From assembly GCA_010206265.1 (NCBI GenBank), contig VIQV01000026.1, positions 217,515 to 281,514 on the forward strand: a stretch of 64,000 nt of DNA, written 5' to 3'. The DNA is from Lachnospiraceae bacterium MD329. Lineage in GTDB: Bacteria; Bacillota; Clostridia; UBA1381. A program made the translations under genes and the position numbers. The notes under the pieces were generated by a model that searched no databases, was not told the origin of the DNA, and saw nothing but the letters and a program-made list of their open reading frames with translations. The stretch's first letter is position 1; every line of letters begins with the position of its first letter. Positions 42,766-50,969 of the stretch are shown piece by piece.

Positions 42766-43603
42766 TTGAGCGATAATTGGATAGTGGCGAATTTGGAAAA
42801 CGCTTTCGGCACTTGGAATGATAAAATGACCGAAATATGGTCGCTTATTACTACCTCGCCGCAGAGCTTCAAAGGCGGTGCAATATGGAGTATTGTAACT
42901 ACAATAAACGGAGGATTACAGGCTATCGGATACGCCCTGCTTATCCTCTTTTTTGCTATGAGCATATTCAAATCAACCGCAAATTTCAGGGACTTTCAGC
43001 GTCCCGAATACGCATTGAAGCACTTTATACGCTTTGTTGCGGCAAAGGTGGCGATTACATACGCGCTTGACCTTATGACGGTTATATATAAAATATGCGG
43101 CGGTGTGGTAGAAAAATCGCCGGAAGTCTTGGCGGTATCGGCGGCGCGGCGGTAACGCTCCCCACAGCGATTGAAACCGCAGTCGAAGAAGCAGGCTTTT
43201 GGGCAAGCATACCCTTATGGCTTGTTACAATACTCGGCAGTCTGTTTATAACGGTATTATCATTTATTATGATAATGAGCGTGTACGGACGATTTTTCAA
43301 GCTGTATATGTACACAGCACTTGCCCCTGTACCGCTTTGTCATTTGCGGGCGAGGGTACATCACAGATGGGCAGAACATTTATAAAGTCTTATGTCGGAG
43401 TATGCTTGGAGGGCGCAGTTATAGTGCTTGCCTGTATAATATTCTCGGCATTTGCAAGCGCAAGTACGCCCCATATTGATACATCTATTACAACGGTAAC
43501 AATGATATGGAAATATATCGGCGAGGTGATTTTCAATATGCTTGTGCTTGTCGGACTTATCAAGGGCGCGGACAGAATAGTAAAAGAAATGTTAGAAACT
43601 TAA
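42766..43603 (+). pseudogene. VirB6/TrbL-like conjugal transfer protein (CD1112 type), two frameshifts
   Basis: The polytopic channel protein of the transfer apparatus, read from TTG 42766. Frame 1 runs through NWIVANLENAFGTWNDKMTE to YKICGGVVEK. Loss of one A in the run at 43112-43116 shifts to a frame reading KIAGSLGGIGGAAVTL and SIPLWLVTILGSLFITVLSF. A second lost base near 43338/43339 shifts to FAGEGTSQMGRTFIKSYVGV, ending IKGADRIVKEML. Adding one base at each site would give one continuous ~279-residue protein. The gene is therefore inactive unless these are sequencing errors. Confidence 0.85.
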
Positions 43604-43622
43604 ATTTAAGGAGGAAACTAAC

Positions 43623-43664
43623 GTGAAAGAATCAAAAACAATAACTAGAGAAAAATTTCCATAA
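43623..43664 (+). pseudogene. First 13 codons of the next transfer gene, cut off at the IS110 element
   Basis: GTG 43623 follows GGAGGAAAC and reads MKESKTITREKFP before a stop. In related elements the gene after trbL is a PrgI-like protein, then a VirB4 ATPase. Here neither exists; the IS110 element follows at once. The rest was lost by insertion plus deletion. Confidence 0.55.
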
Positions 43665-43715
43665 CAAACAAACCTTGCAATAAGAATTTTTTGCAAGGCG
43701 GGAGCGAAATTACAG

Positions 43716-44960
43716 CTAACTGACTAAATACCCTCGTTTTTCGAGAAATTTGACAGCTTGCTTAATAGCCTTTTCTTCTTGCTTTGATTTGAGTTCGTCG
43801 GGCATATCAATTTTGAAAAGGTCGCAGGGATTCCAAACTTCCCCTGTTGAAAGCATATTGTAAACAGCTGTAAGAATCATTCTCGCAATAGCGATAATAG
43901 CGCGTTTTTTACCACGGCGTTTAACAAGCTTTTCGTATTTGTTCTTGTAATAAGGACTTTTGGTTGATTTAACCGCGCAATGAGCGATTTCAATCAATGC
44001 AGGTTTCAGATACACTCCTGCACGGCTAATGCGTACAGACTTCTTCTTGCCGGCGGATTCATTGCTGCTCGGAGTAAGTCCTGCCCAAGAACAAAGACGT
44101 TTTGACGAACCGAAAAGTGACACATCATTGCCAATCTCGGAAATTACAGTAATTGCGCTTCTTCGGTCAATGCCCGGTATTGTGCACATTAGCGTAATGA
44201 GAGATTCGTAAGGCGCAACCATGCCGTCAATTGTATCATCAAGATACTTGATAGAATCTTCTATGTAGGTCAAGTGAGAACGAACTGCATTTATGCGCAG
44301 TTTTTGCTCTTTAGTAATCTGATAACCTTCAATATATTCAAGCACGGAATCTGCTTTCTTTTTCAAAGAGCGTTGAAGTAAGGAAACACAATATTCCGGA
44401 TTAAAGGTATCGTCTGAAAGCAGATAATCGGTAATTAACGTTGCAGATTTTCCAAACATATCTGAAACAACAGAATCAAGCCCGATATTGCAGCCAGTAA
44501 AAGCGTTTTGAAAACGGTTTTTCTCACTTGACTTCATAGAAACAAGCTTGTAACGATAACGGGTAAATTCACGCAAAATGCGAATCGGCTTAGTTGGGAT
44601 AAAACTGCAGGGAACAAGACCCAAACGAAAAAGGTCGCCAATCCATTTGGAATCCTTTTTATCGTCCTTGTTTCCTTTAACAGCTTTAACCCATTTGGGA
44701 TTGGCAATGATAACATTGATGTTTCGGGACTCTAAAATATTAAACACGGGAATCCAATACTTCCCGGTAGATTCCATACAAACATCACTACAGTTATTGA
44801 GAGTTAGCCAATCCGCAAAGCGAAGAATATCATTGTTAAACGTTGAAAAACGTTTGCGGGAATAGTTTGGTTGAATATCCGACGTGGTAGTGATAATGGT
44901 GGCGATGAAGAAAGATTTGTGAACATCAACGCCGCAGCAAACAGGATAAACAACTTTCAA
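43716..44960 (-). CDS. IS110-family transposase (bridge-RNA guided recombinase type)
   Basis: 414 residues. The N-terminal RuvC-like DEDD domain has Asp12 (CGVDVHKS), Glu63 (CMESTGKYW), Asp100 and Asp103 (GNKDDKKDSKW). A central coiled region precedes the C-terminal transposase domain, with CTIPGIDRRSAITVISEIG and LCSWAGLTPSSNESAG, holding the catalytic Ser region. Members of the family use an RNA from the element end to pick target and donor DNA. The frame is intact, so the element may still be active. Confidence 0.95.
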   Translation of the reverse strand: MKVVYPVCCGVDVHKSFFIATIITTTSDIQPNYSRKRFSTFNNDILRFADWLTLNNCSDVCMESTGKYWIPVFNILESRNINVIIANPKWVKAVKGNKDDKKDSKWIGDLFRLGLVPCSFIPTKPIRILREFTRYRYKLVSMKSSEKNRFQNAFTGCNIGLDSVVSDMFGKSATLITDYLLSDDTFNPEYCVSLLQRSLKKKADSVLEYIEGYQITKEQKLRINAVRSHLTYIEDSIKYLDDTIDGMVAPYESLITLMCTIPGIDRRSAITVISEIGNDVSLFGSSKRLCSWAGLTPSSNESAGKKKSVRISRAGVYLKPALIEIAHCAVKSTKSPYYKNKYEKLVKRRGKKRAIIAIARMILTAVYNMLSTGEVWNPCDLFKIDMPDELKSKQEEKAIKQAVKFLEKRGYLVS

Positions 44961-45160
44961 GATAAAGACCTCCTTAAAAGAAATGTGGGGAGGAAAAACA
45001 TTGACTGAATCATCACACGATTAACAGAAGTTAAAACAATTCTTAACGTACGGGCTCTATGGCACCACTTATTTGTGCTTGAAAGATGATTCTAACACTG
45101 ATTATTATACTGTTTTCGGAAAGTTCCTCTACAACTCACCTCCCCGTGCTTTGTAGTATA
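44961..45160 (-). ncRNA. Candidate IS110 bridge RNA region upstream of the transposase
   Basis: About 200 bp of non-coding DNA on the 5' side of the transposase, where IS110-group bridge RNAs lie. It can fold into a multibranched structure: GAATCATC / GATGATTC (45007-45014 with 45085-45092) closes 70 nt that hold GTTAA / TTAAC (45030-45047) and GCAC / GTGC (45062-45078). GGGGAGG / CCTCCCC (44987-44993 with 45139-45145) closes the whole. A minus-strand TATAAT lies at about 45103-45108. Target and donor loops were not assigned. Confidence 0.55.
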
Positions 45161-45255
45161 TTTTTCCTCAGTAACAGTATAACAAAAAAACAGCCGCAAG
45201 TCAGCGCTTTCATTTCTATTTGTGCTGACGCGCACGCGGCAGAATGGAGATTATT

Positions 45256-45993
45256 ATGGCATACAACAATATAATCAGCGCGAATGACCCTATGGCAATA
45301 AATATGTTAAAGGAGAACTTGGCGCATTTTGAAAACAATACTGCATATATGCAGGCAGTAAATGACTTTTACAAGGAAAAAGGTACAACAGTCGGCTTTG
45401 AGGGCATAGACTATGCGGAAGCGGTAAAACTTGACGAGCGTGTGAACGGTTATCAGTCGGCTCCGTATCCGGGACGATTTTTCAAAGAAAATTATGAGAA
45501 AATTGGCAAAACAAAAGCAAATATTGAGCGTCTGGAGAGCAGACCCGAAACAATGTTCAGCGGTTGGCAGTTTGCAGGCGGTGAAGCTATTGTAAATCTC
45601 GCAAATAACCGCTTGCAGTTGTATTTTGAGGAAAAGCCGTCTGATGAGCAGAGAGCAACGCTGAAGCAGAACGGTTTTAAGTTTGCGCCTACAACAAAGG
45701 CTTGGCAAAGACAGCTTAACTATAAGACAATGGCGGCGGCAAACCGTATGGGATATGCCGTAGGACACGGAACATACGGACAGCGTGATGCAAGTATTCA
45801 GGTAACAGCGTCAACGGTACAAGCAGGAGATTTATGCTTCTTGCCAAGTTACAGCCACGTTGGAATTGTTGTCGGTAAGGACGCAGGCGGTAATATACTT
45901 GTTATTCACTGTTCAAGCGGAGCAAATAATGTTGTGGTATCCACCGCGTCAAGCGTAGGTTTTACAGTTTTCCGCAGACCGAATTGTTATTAG
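45256..45993 (+). CDS. Chimera: mobile-element DNA-processing-associated domain fused to an NlpC/P60 C-terminal half
   Basis: 245 residues. The first ~170 (NMLKENLAHFENNTAYMQAV, then SGWQFAGGEAIVNLANNRLQ and FKFAPTTKAWQRQLN) resemble a domain at the ends of large conjugative-element proteins. From ~178 it reads as the last third of a C40 (NlpC/P60) cell-wall peptidase: AGDLCFLPSYSHVGIVVGKD and VIHCSSGANNVVV. The half with the catalytic Cys is missing, so hydrolase activity is not expected. An in-frame deletion explains it. ATG 45256 has GGAG upstream. Confidence 0.7.
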   Translation: MAYNNIISANDPMAINMLKENLAHFENNTAYMQAVNDFYKEKGTTVGFEGIDYAEAVKLDERVNGYQSAPYPGRFFKENYEKIGKTKANIERLESRPETMFSGWQFAGGEAIVNLANNRLQLYFEEKPSDEQRATLKQNGFKFAPTTKAWQRQLNYKTMAAANRMGYAVGHGTYGQRDASIQVTASTVQAGDLCFLPSYSHVGIVVGKDAGGNILVIHCSSGANNVVVSTASSVGFTVFRRPNCY

Positions 45994-46042
45994 ATATAAA
46001 AAAAATCAATTTGTCAAATTTTTTATCGAAATATAAAATTTT

Positions 46043-46071
46043 TTGACGATATGGAAATTTCCTGATATGAT
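46043..46071 (+). promoter_or_regulatory. Promoter of the secreted-protein gene at 46107
   Basis: TTGACG at 46043-46048 and TATGAT at 46066-46071, spacer exactly 17 bp, 35 bp before the start codon. Confidence 0.75.
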
Positions 46072-46106
46072 TTATACATAAAATAAATTACAGGGAGGTT
46101 TTCATT

Positions 46107-46676
46107 ATGAAAAAGAAAATATTTACACTAATCATCACAGCGGCATTGACCGCAACAAACGCCACAGCGTTTGCGGCTGAAATTCCGAGAGAAACAACAC
46201 CGCTTAACGCAACAGAGGAGCAAGTCCAAATTACAGAGAACATCATAAGTGGTATTCTTGACGAAGTACAGACGGGAAAACTCGGTTATACATTAGCGGC
46301 AGGCTATGCAAACACAAGAATACGCAAGGCGGTAATTGCAGGAGAAACGAATGGACACGGTTATGGAATATTATCACCCATAGCACAGAACGCAATCCGC
46401 GATATGCGCGATATGATGTTAAGACCTGATGTGTACGCGCAGGCAGAGGAACAATTAAAGGTATTGCTTGCAGACATCATCATCGAAGTGGAGAACGGTA
46501 TGGATATGAATACCGCCATCAAAGCGGCTTATGAGAAAATCTATCAATCCGTCAATCCGACATTTAACTATGACGAGCAATTTTCACTTGACACCTGTTA
46601 CCGCGACATACCCGCTGTCGGAATGGAGATGTTTACGGTGGCAAGAAAACTGCTCAATGACGCACAAAAAAAGTAA
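46107..46676 (+). CDS. Secreted protein of unknown function
   Basis: 189 residues. Signal peptide ~1-24 (MKKKIFTLIITAALTATNATAFAA). The mature part is mostly helical and acidic, with no cysteine pairs apart from one late Cys and no family recognised. GGGAGG precedes the ATG. It has its own near-consensus promoter and a strong terminator (46695), so it is a free-standing unit at the right edge of the mobile region. Confidence 0.7.
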   Translation: MKKKIFTLIITAALTATNATAFAAEIPRETTPLNATEEQVQITENIISGILDEVQTGKLGYTLAAGYANTRIRKAVIAGETNGHGYGILSPIAQNAIRDMRDMMLRPDVYAQAEEQLKVLLADIIIEVENGMDMNTAIKAAYEKIYQSVNPTFNYDEQFSLDTCYRDIPAVGMEMFTVARKLLNDAQKK

Positions 46677-46694
46677 TCACTTAATAAAAATGAA

Positions 46695-46730
46695 AACGGA
46701 AGATGATTGTCATCTTCCGTTGCATTTTTT
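46695..46730. terminator. Terminator between the secreted-protein gene and the converging GH106 gene
   Basis: AACGGAAGATGA, 3-nt loop, TCATCTTCCGTT: a perfect 12-bp stem, then GCATTTTTTG. It faces two converging genes and may serve both. Confidence 0.9.
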
Positions 46731-46745
46731 GTATGCAGATATAGA

Positions 46746-49700
46746 CTACTTTTCAAATACCTCTATAACAGGAGAAGCGAGAATACCCGTATCCTTTAAA
46801 ATATATTCATAGCACCAATTATCGCCTGTGCTTCGCCAAAAGTCGGGACCGACCCATTCCTGCTGTGATATATTGTGCATACCGCCAAATGTATTTATGC
46901 GTGTTCCGTATAATTCAAATTCAATAGTATGCTTGCCCTTTGACAAATTATCAATATCAATGGTATATGGTGAAAAGGCTATTATGCCCCTATCTTCACC
47001 GTCAATGCGGACTTTTATAAGTGCGCCGCGATAGTAATTAGCATGAATTTTTAATGAGCAATCAGGCGTTTCTATTTCGGTTTTATATATAACATTGCCG
47101 CCATAGAACGGCATACCCTGATTTGTAAGAGATGAGAAGCTGATTTTATCGGTTGTGGGAATAATAGTTGATATTGTACCCTCATTTCTTACGTTAAAAT
47201 CGCCTATAATGTAGCACCATTCCGTGTTTGTACGCTGACCAAATGGGATTTTTACAATAAGCGTGTTTTTACCAACATTGATTTTTGGCAATGATACAGT
47301 CTTAATTGCCTTATCAACATACCATCCGTCAGGGATATTGCTTACGGTTTCATCATTCCATTGAATTTGCAGCGTTTCGGCATCTTCAATGGCGAGCTTT
47401 GCTCCGAGAATTTCTATTTCACTGTTTACGGTCATTTTAAGTGTAAGATAGTTTTTAACAGGAGTATCTTCGACAACCCATGGCTGCGCTAAAGATTCGC
47501 CTTTTAATGGGAAACCACATTTTCTGCGGCATTTGTTATCAAGCCTTAATATTTCTTCTTCCTGATTGAATGGCTCGTCATTTAAGGCGTATTCTGCACG
47601 GTCAATCAACAGAACATTTGGCTCAGTACGCTTATAGGATAACTTATCCATAAAGCGGATGGTTTTATACGGCTTGCAAGTATCATCTGTTTTTAGTAAA
47701 GACACAGCGCGGATATTGCTGTCAAGTCTGAATAACAGACTGTCATTTGTATATAAAGAATACTCAATAACTGTTTGACCGTTTTGATGTGTATGAGCGA
47801 TTCCGCAAACGCTGCCGTCAAGAGTGTTATAGAGCGTAGGAGTATATTCGCCGCCAATATATATTCGTATATTTTGTGATGAGGTATTTTCTCTGTAATT
47901 ATGCTTTTTATATTCTTCTAATGACGCATGAGCAATAAAGAGCCACTTGCAGTTGTTATCCTCGCGCATATTATATACAAGGTTGTTCGTGGGTGAGCCG
48001 TCGCTGTTTTTTATAGATATTGTTCTAATTTCTGAAACGGCATTCAGAACAGAAATCTTGTCATACGGAACTACGATACTTTTTGAATAAAGCACTTCTG
48101 CGTCCTTACAATCAACAGCGTCAATATATTTGGGACAGTTGCCCGCAAAAATGACCTTGCCGCCTGACGATTGGAATTTTTCGAGTATTTCAAGGGTAGA
48201 GCGTCTTAATGTAATACAATCGGGAACAATTACCGCATTATACTCCATTTCGCCTACGCATAATGTTTTATCGGTATTCTTAATTTGAGCCGGTAACAGA
48301 GCTTCACTGATAAAATCGAAATCTACCGTACCGAATAAAAGCCATTTTGTAATATCCGAGAATTTTTTATCAATTTGTTCTCTTATATCAAATGTATTTT
48401 CGGACGGTCCAAAATTTATCCAATAGCTTTCAATCGGATGAATAACTGCGAGCTTAACAACAGGCTTTCCTCGTGTGAGAGCGGTGTTTAATCGTGCAAA
48501 ATGGTCCTCAATATATCTGTATTCTGTATGCCACGGTGATTGATAGCTGATAGATGCCGGATAATCGCGTTTAGCTTCGCCTGCCATAGATACCCATGAG
48601 AGATGAGGTACGCGTACAGTAACACCGAGAGCCGCCAGCCAATCTCCTTGGAATTTATGACCTCTGAAATCAAAATCCCAATTTGTAACCCCGTAAAGCT
48701 CGGCTAACATTGCTTCGCGTCCGTATTGATGAACGGCTGATTGACATTGCTTTGCGGTTGTAAGCTCAAGCCAATTACATAGCATATCAATTCCGGGAAT
48801 GCCAAAGGCGCGGTATGACCGCATAGCTTCACCGAGAGAAACTGTTTGAGAATTGAGCGTTTCTTCGCCCATAACATGACCTGCTAACAGAAGATTATGA
48901 TTTTTGCACCAATCGCCGCAATTATCGGCAAAACACTCGGTAAACGTATCGCATATGTAATCATGGAAATGGTATCGTGCTGTTGATATTTTATTATCAG
49001 ACAAATTCCATATAAGCTCAGGTAAATACCCGCAAATATCGTATCCGTACTTATCTGAAAATCCTTTTGGTAAAGAAAAGCTCCATGAAAGTTGCGCGTC
49101 ATCTGTACTGTCGGCAAAGCTGAGAGGGATTTTCGGCTTACATTGAGGTTCATCGGTAAATATTGACGGAATTATTTTGTCAAATTCGTCACCGACAGCG
49201 GATTGATACGCTTCATAAGTGATTTTTATGAACTCGTCAATAGCTTCCTTATTTAAAGTGTCAACATATGTCTGGTTATTATGCCACGGGGACTCATCGT
49301 GAGTATGCACATAGGCGTACCATTTTGTGCCTATGGCAGTATCGTTTTCTGAAATAGTTTGATAGCTTTTAAGCTCACCTTTTTCATTAAGAACAACGTC
49401 AAAAACCGCGAGGAGATAATCCTTACTGTTATTTATTGCTTCATCGAGAGAAAAATACTCACGGTTGTTTTGTGAAAATATCAAGTAACGCTGACGGTAC
49501 TTATGAGTTTTTGTAACATATCCGCCTGCGGAACCTGAAGGCCATCTGTCCTCGTCATAAAGATATGCGAGCATATTTTCTTGTTCTGCCTTTTGAGTGC
49601 AGAATTTAATAAGCTCCATAAATTCGTCTTTAAGATACGGTGTGGACATGCCTATCCGCGAGTGCATATGAAAACCACCGAAGCCCATTTTTTTAAAGGT

Positions 49701-49835
49701 GTCAATTTGCTCGTTAAGAATATCCTTGTTGAGCTTACAGTTCCATGCCCAAAATGGTGCTGCGCGATATTCGCTTGTAGGATTTTTAAAGAGCTTTTCG
49801 TCAAGCTCATAGGATTGATTTTGTTTATAAAACAT
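46746..49835 (-). CDS. GH106-like alpha-L-rhamnosidase
   Basis: 1029 residues, no signal peptide, so probably cytoplasmic. The N-terminal barrel shows YRAAPFWAWNCKLNKDILNE, then FKKMGFGGFHMHSRIGMSTP, YDEDRWPSGSAGG and IFTDEPQC with acidic active-site candidates. The C-terminal ~350 residues are beta-sandwich domains with galactose-binding-like features. This architecture fits GH106 enzymes, which release rhamnose from rhamnogalacturonan or flavonoid glycosides. It lies 18 bp after an AraC-family regulator gene and would be co-transcribed with it. Confidence 0.82.
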   Translation of the reverse strand: MFYKQNQSYELDEKLFKNPTSEYRAAPFWAWNCKLNKDILNEQIDTFKKMGFGGFHMHSRIGMSTPYLKDEFMELIKFCTQKAEQENMLAYLYDEDRWPSGSAGGYVTKTHKYRQRYLIFSQNNREYFSLDEAINNSKDYLLAVFDVVLNEKGELKSYQTISENDTAIGTKWYAYVHTHDESPWHNNQTYVDTLNKEAIDEFIKITYEAYQSAVGDEFDKIIPSIFTDEPQCKPKIPLSFADSTDDAQLSWSFSLPKGFSDKYGYDICGYLPELIWNLSDNKISTARYHFHDYICDTFTECFADNCGDWCKNHNLLLAGHVMGEETLNSQTVSLGEAMRSYRAFGIPGIDMLCNWLELTTAKQCQSAVHQYGREAMLAELYGVTNWDFDFRGHKFQGDWLAALGVTVRVPHLSWVSMAGEAKRDYPASISYQSPWHTEYRYIEDHFARLNTALTRGKPVVKLAVIHPIESYWINFGPSENTFDIREQIDKKFSDITKWLLFGTVDFDFISEALLPAQIKNTDKTLCVGEMEYNAVIVPDCITLRRSTLEILEKFQSSGGKVIFAGNCPKYIDAVDCKDAEVLYSKSIVVPYDKISVLNAVSEIRTISIKNSDGSPTNNLVYNMREDNNCKWLFIAHASLEEYKKHNYRENTSSQNIRIYIGGEYTPTLYNTLDGSVCGIAHTHQNGQTVIEYSLYTNDSLLFRLDSNIRAVSLLKTDDTCKPYKTIRFMDKLSYKRTEPNVLLIDRAEYALNDEPFNQEEEILRLDNKCRRKCGFPLKGESLAQPWVVEDTPVKNYLTLKMTVNSEIEILGAKLAIEDAETLQIQWNDETVSNIPDGWYVDKAIKTVSLPKINVGKNTLIVKIPFGQRTNTEWCYIIGDFNVRNEGTISTIIPTTDKISFSSLTNQGMPFYGGNVIYKTEIETPDCSLKIHANYYRGALIKVRIDGEDRGIIAFSPYTIDIDNLSKGKHTIEFELYGTRINTFGGMHNISQQEWVGPDFWRSTGDNWCYEYILKDTGILASPVIEVFEK

Positions 49836-49853
49836 ATCAGTATTCTCCTTAAT

Positions 49854-50714
49854 TTATATGGTAGTGTTTTGATGACGAAATTCCTGCGGAGTCATACCCG
49901 TCCTTTTTTTGAAAGTGCTTGATAAATGTGAACGGTTGTTAAACCCTAAAAGGGATGCAATGTCATCAATGGTATATGAGCTATTTAAAAGATAGGTTTT
50001 GGCAAGCTCAATTTTGCTGTTTAATACATAGTCAAACGGTGTTTGATTGTAATTCTTCTTAAATATCCGCGTTACCGTAGATGGCGACGAATGAATATGT
50101 GCAACCAATTCATCACGGGATATTTTACGGTATAGATTTGCGTCAATAAATTTTTTTAGCAGCAGAGCGTCGCTGCTTGGCGCAGGTGAAGTATCTTTAT
50201 TGATGAAATCTGACATTTGAGCAAAAAGCTTATGCAATATAAAAGCAATTTTTGTTCTGTCCGCAAAGGGGTCATCCCGTATGGTTTCAAAGATTTTTTC
50301 AAAATATACTGCGTTATGATAATTTGGAATAAGAACAGTGTTACTCAAATCATATACGGAAAGCAAATCTGCAATCAAAGGTCCCGTTGCCATAAGCCAT
50401 ATTTTTTTCCACGGCTGTTCAGGGTCGGAATAATAATTATGCGTTGTATTTGGGTGCAGAATAAATGCGTCATGCGCTTTCGCTTCAAATACATCATCGC
50501 CGTGTTTGATAACGCCTTTTCCTTCATACACATATTCAATACTGAAATCGCGGTGTATAGGAGGACGTGTTATTTTATATTTTGGGTTAGAATTGGTAAT
50601 GCCGACTAATAATGGAGAAAAAACGTCTTGTTCGTCATCGAGATAAGGATACAGGAGCTCTTTATATAAATTGATTGGATGCGCCTTATCGGATTGTATA
50701 ATTTTTTCTATCAT
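49854..50714 (-). CDS. AraC-family transcriptional regulator
   Basis: 286 residues. An N-terminal cupin sensor (~45-120) has HRDFSIEYVYEGKGVIKHGD and FILHPNTTHNYYS. The C-terminal double HTH (~185-286) has ISRDELVAHIHSSPSTVTRIF and the AraC signature IDDIASLLGFNNRSHLSSTF. It probably senses a sugar released by the linked enzymes and controls both the GH106 gene and the divergent surface-glycan genes. Confidence 0.93.
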   Translation of the reverse strand: MIEKIIQSDKAHPINLYKELLYPYLDDEQDVFSPLLVGITNSNPKYKITRPPIHRDFSIEYVYEGKGVIKHGDDVFEAKAHDAFILHPNTTHNYYSDPEQPWKKIWLMATGPLIADLLSVYDLSNTVLIPNYHNAVYFEKIFETIRDDPFADRTKIAFILHKLFAQMSDFINKDTSPAPSSDALLLKKFIDANLYRKISRDELVAHIHSSPSTVTRIFKKNYNQTPFDYVLNSKIELAKTYLLNSSYTIDDIASLLGFNNRSHLSSTFKKRTGMTPQEFRHQNTTI

Positions 50715-50969
50715 TTTTCTTACTCCCTTGAAATGATGGTATGCGTTATTATCACTATATTGATAATTTCAAATAAAGTCAACATTCAAAGTTATTATTG
50801 ACACTATTTTGTACGCTTTTGCGTGATTATGACGCTGTTTTGTATTCCTTATTATATCACATCATGGTATAATAGACAATAGAAATATTATATAAAATGA
50901 TAATTTTAGCAACAAAACTAAGTGGAAAATTTGTGAAAATGCGAAAAAAGATAGGAGGTTATAGTCTAA
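50715..50969. promoter_or_regulatory. Divergent control region between the AraC/GH106 operon and the surface-glycan genes
   Basis: 255 bp. The leftward promoter is TTGACT (50782-50777), 17-bp spacer, TATAGT (50759-50754). For the rightward genes a TATAAT lies at 50868-50873 without a good -35 box, as expected for an activated promoter. Between them a 15-bp direct repeat, TGACACTATTTTGTA (50799-50813) and TGACGCTGTTTTGTA (50830-50844), differs at two bases and is spaced 31 bp (about three helical turns). It is a candidate AraC-family operator. Confidence 0.7.

Larger units (their letters stand above)
43665..45180 (-). mobile_element. IS110-family insertion sequence (boundaries approximate)
   Basis: One IS110 transposase gene flanked by short non-coding ends. 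IS110 elements lack terminal inverted repeats, so the ends are estimated from where flanking sense stops. Downstream of the transposase lies a stem-loop CCTTGCAA / TTGCAAGG (43673-43698). Upstream lies ~200 bp of structured non-coding DNA. The motif ATAACAAA occurs near both estimated ends (~43661 and ~45177), possibly the recombination core; this is tentative. Confidence 0.75.
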
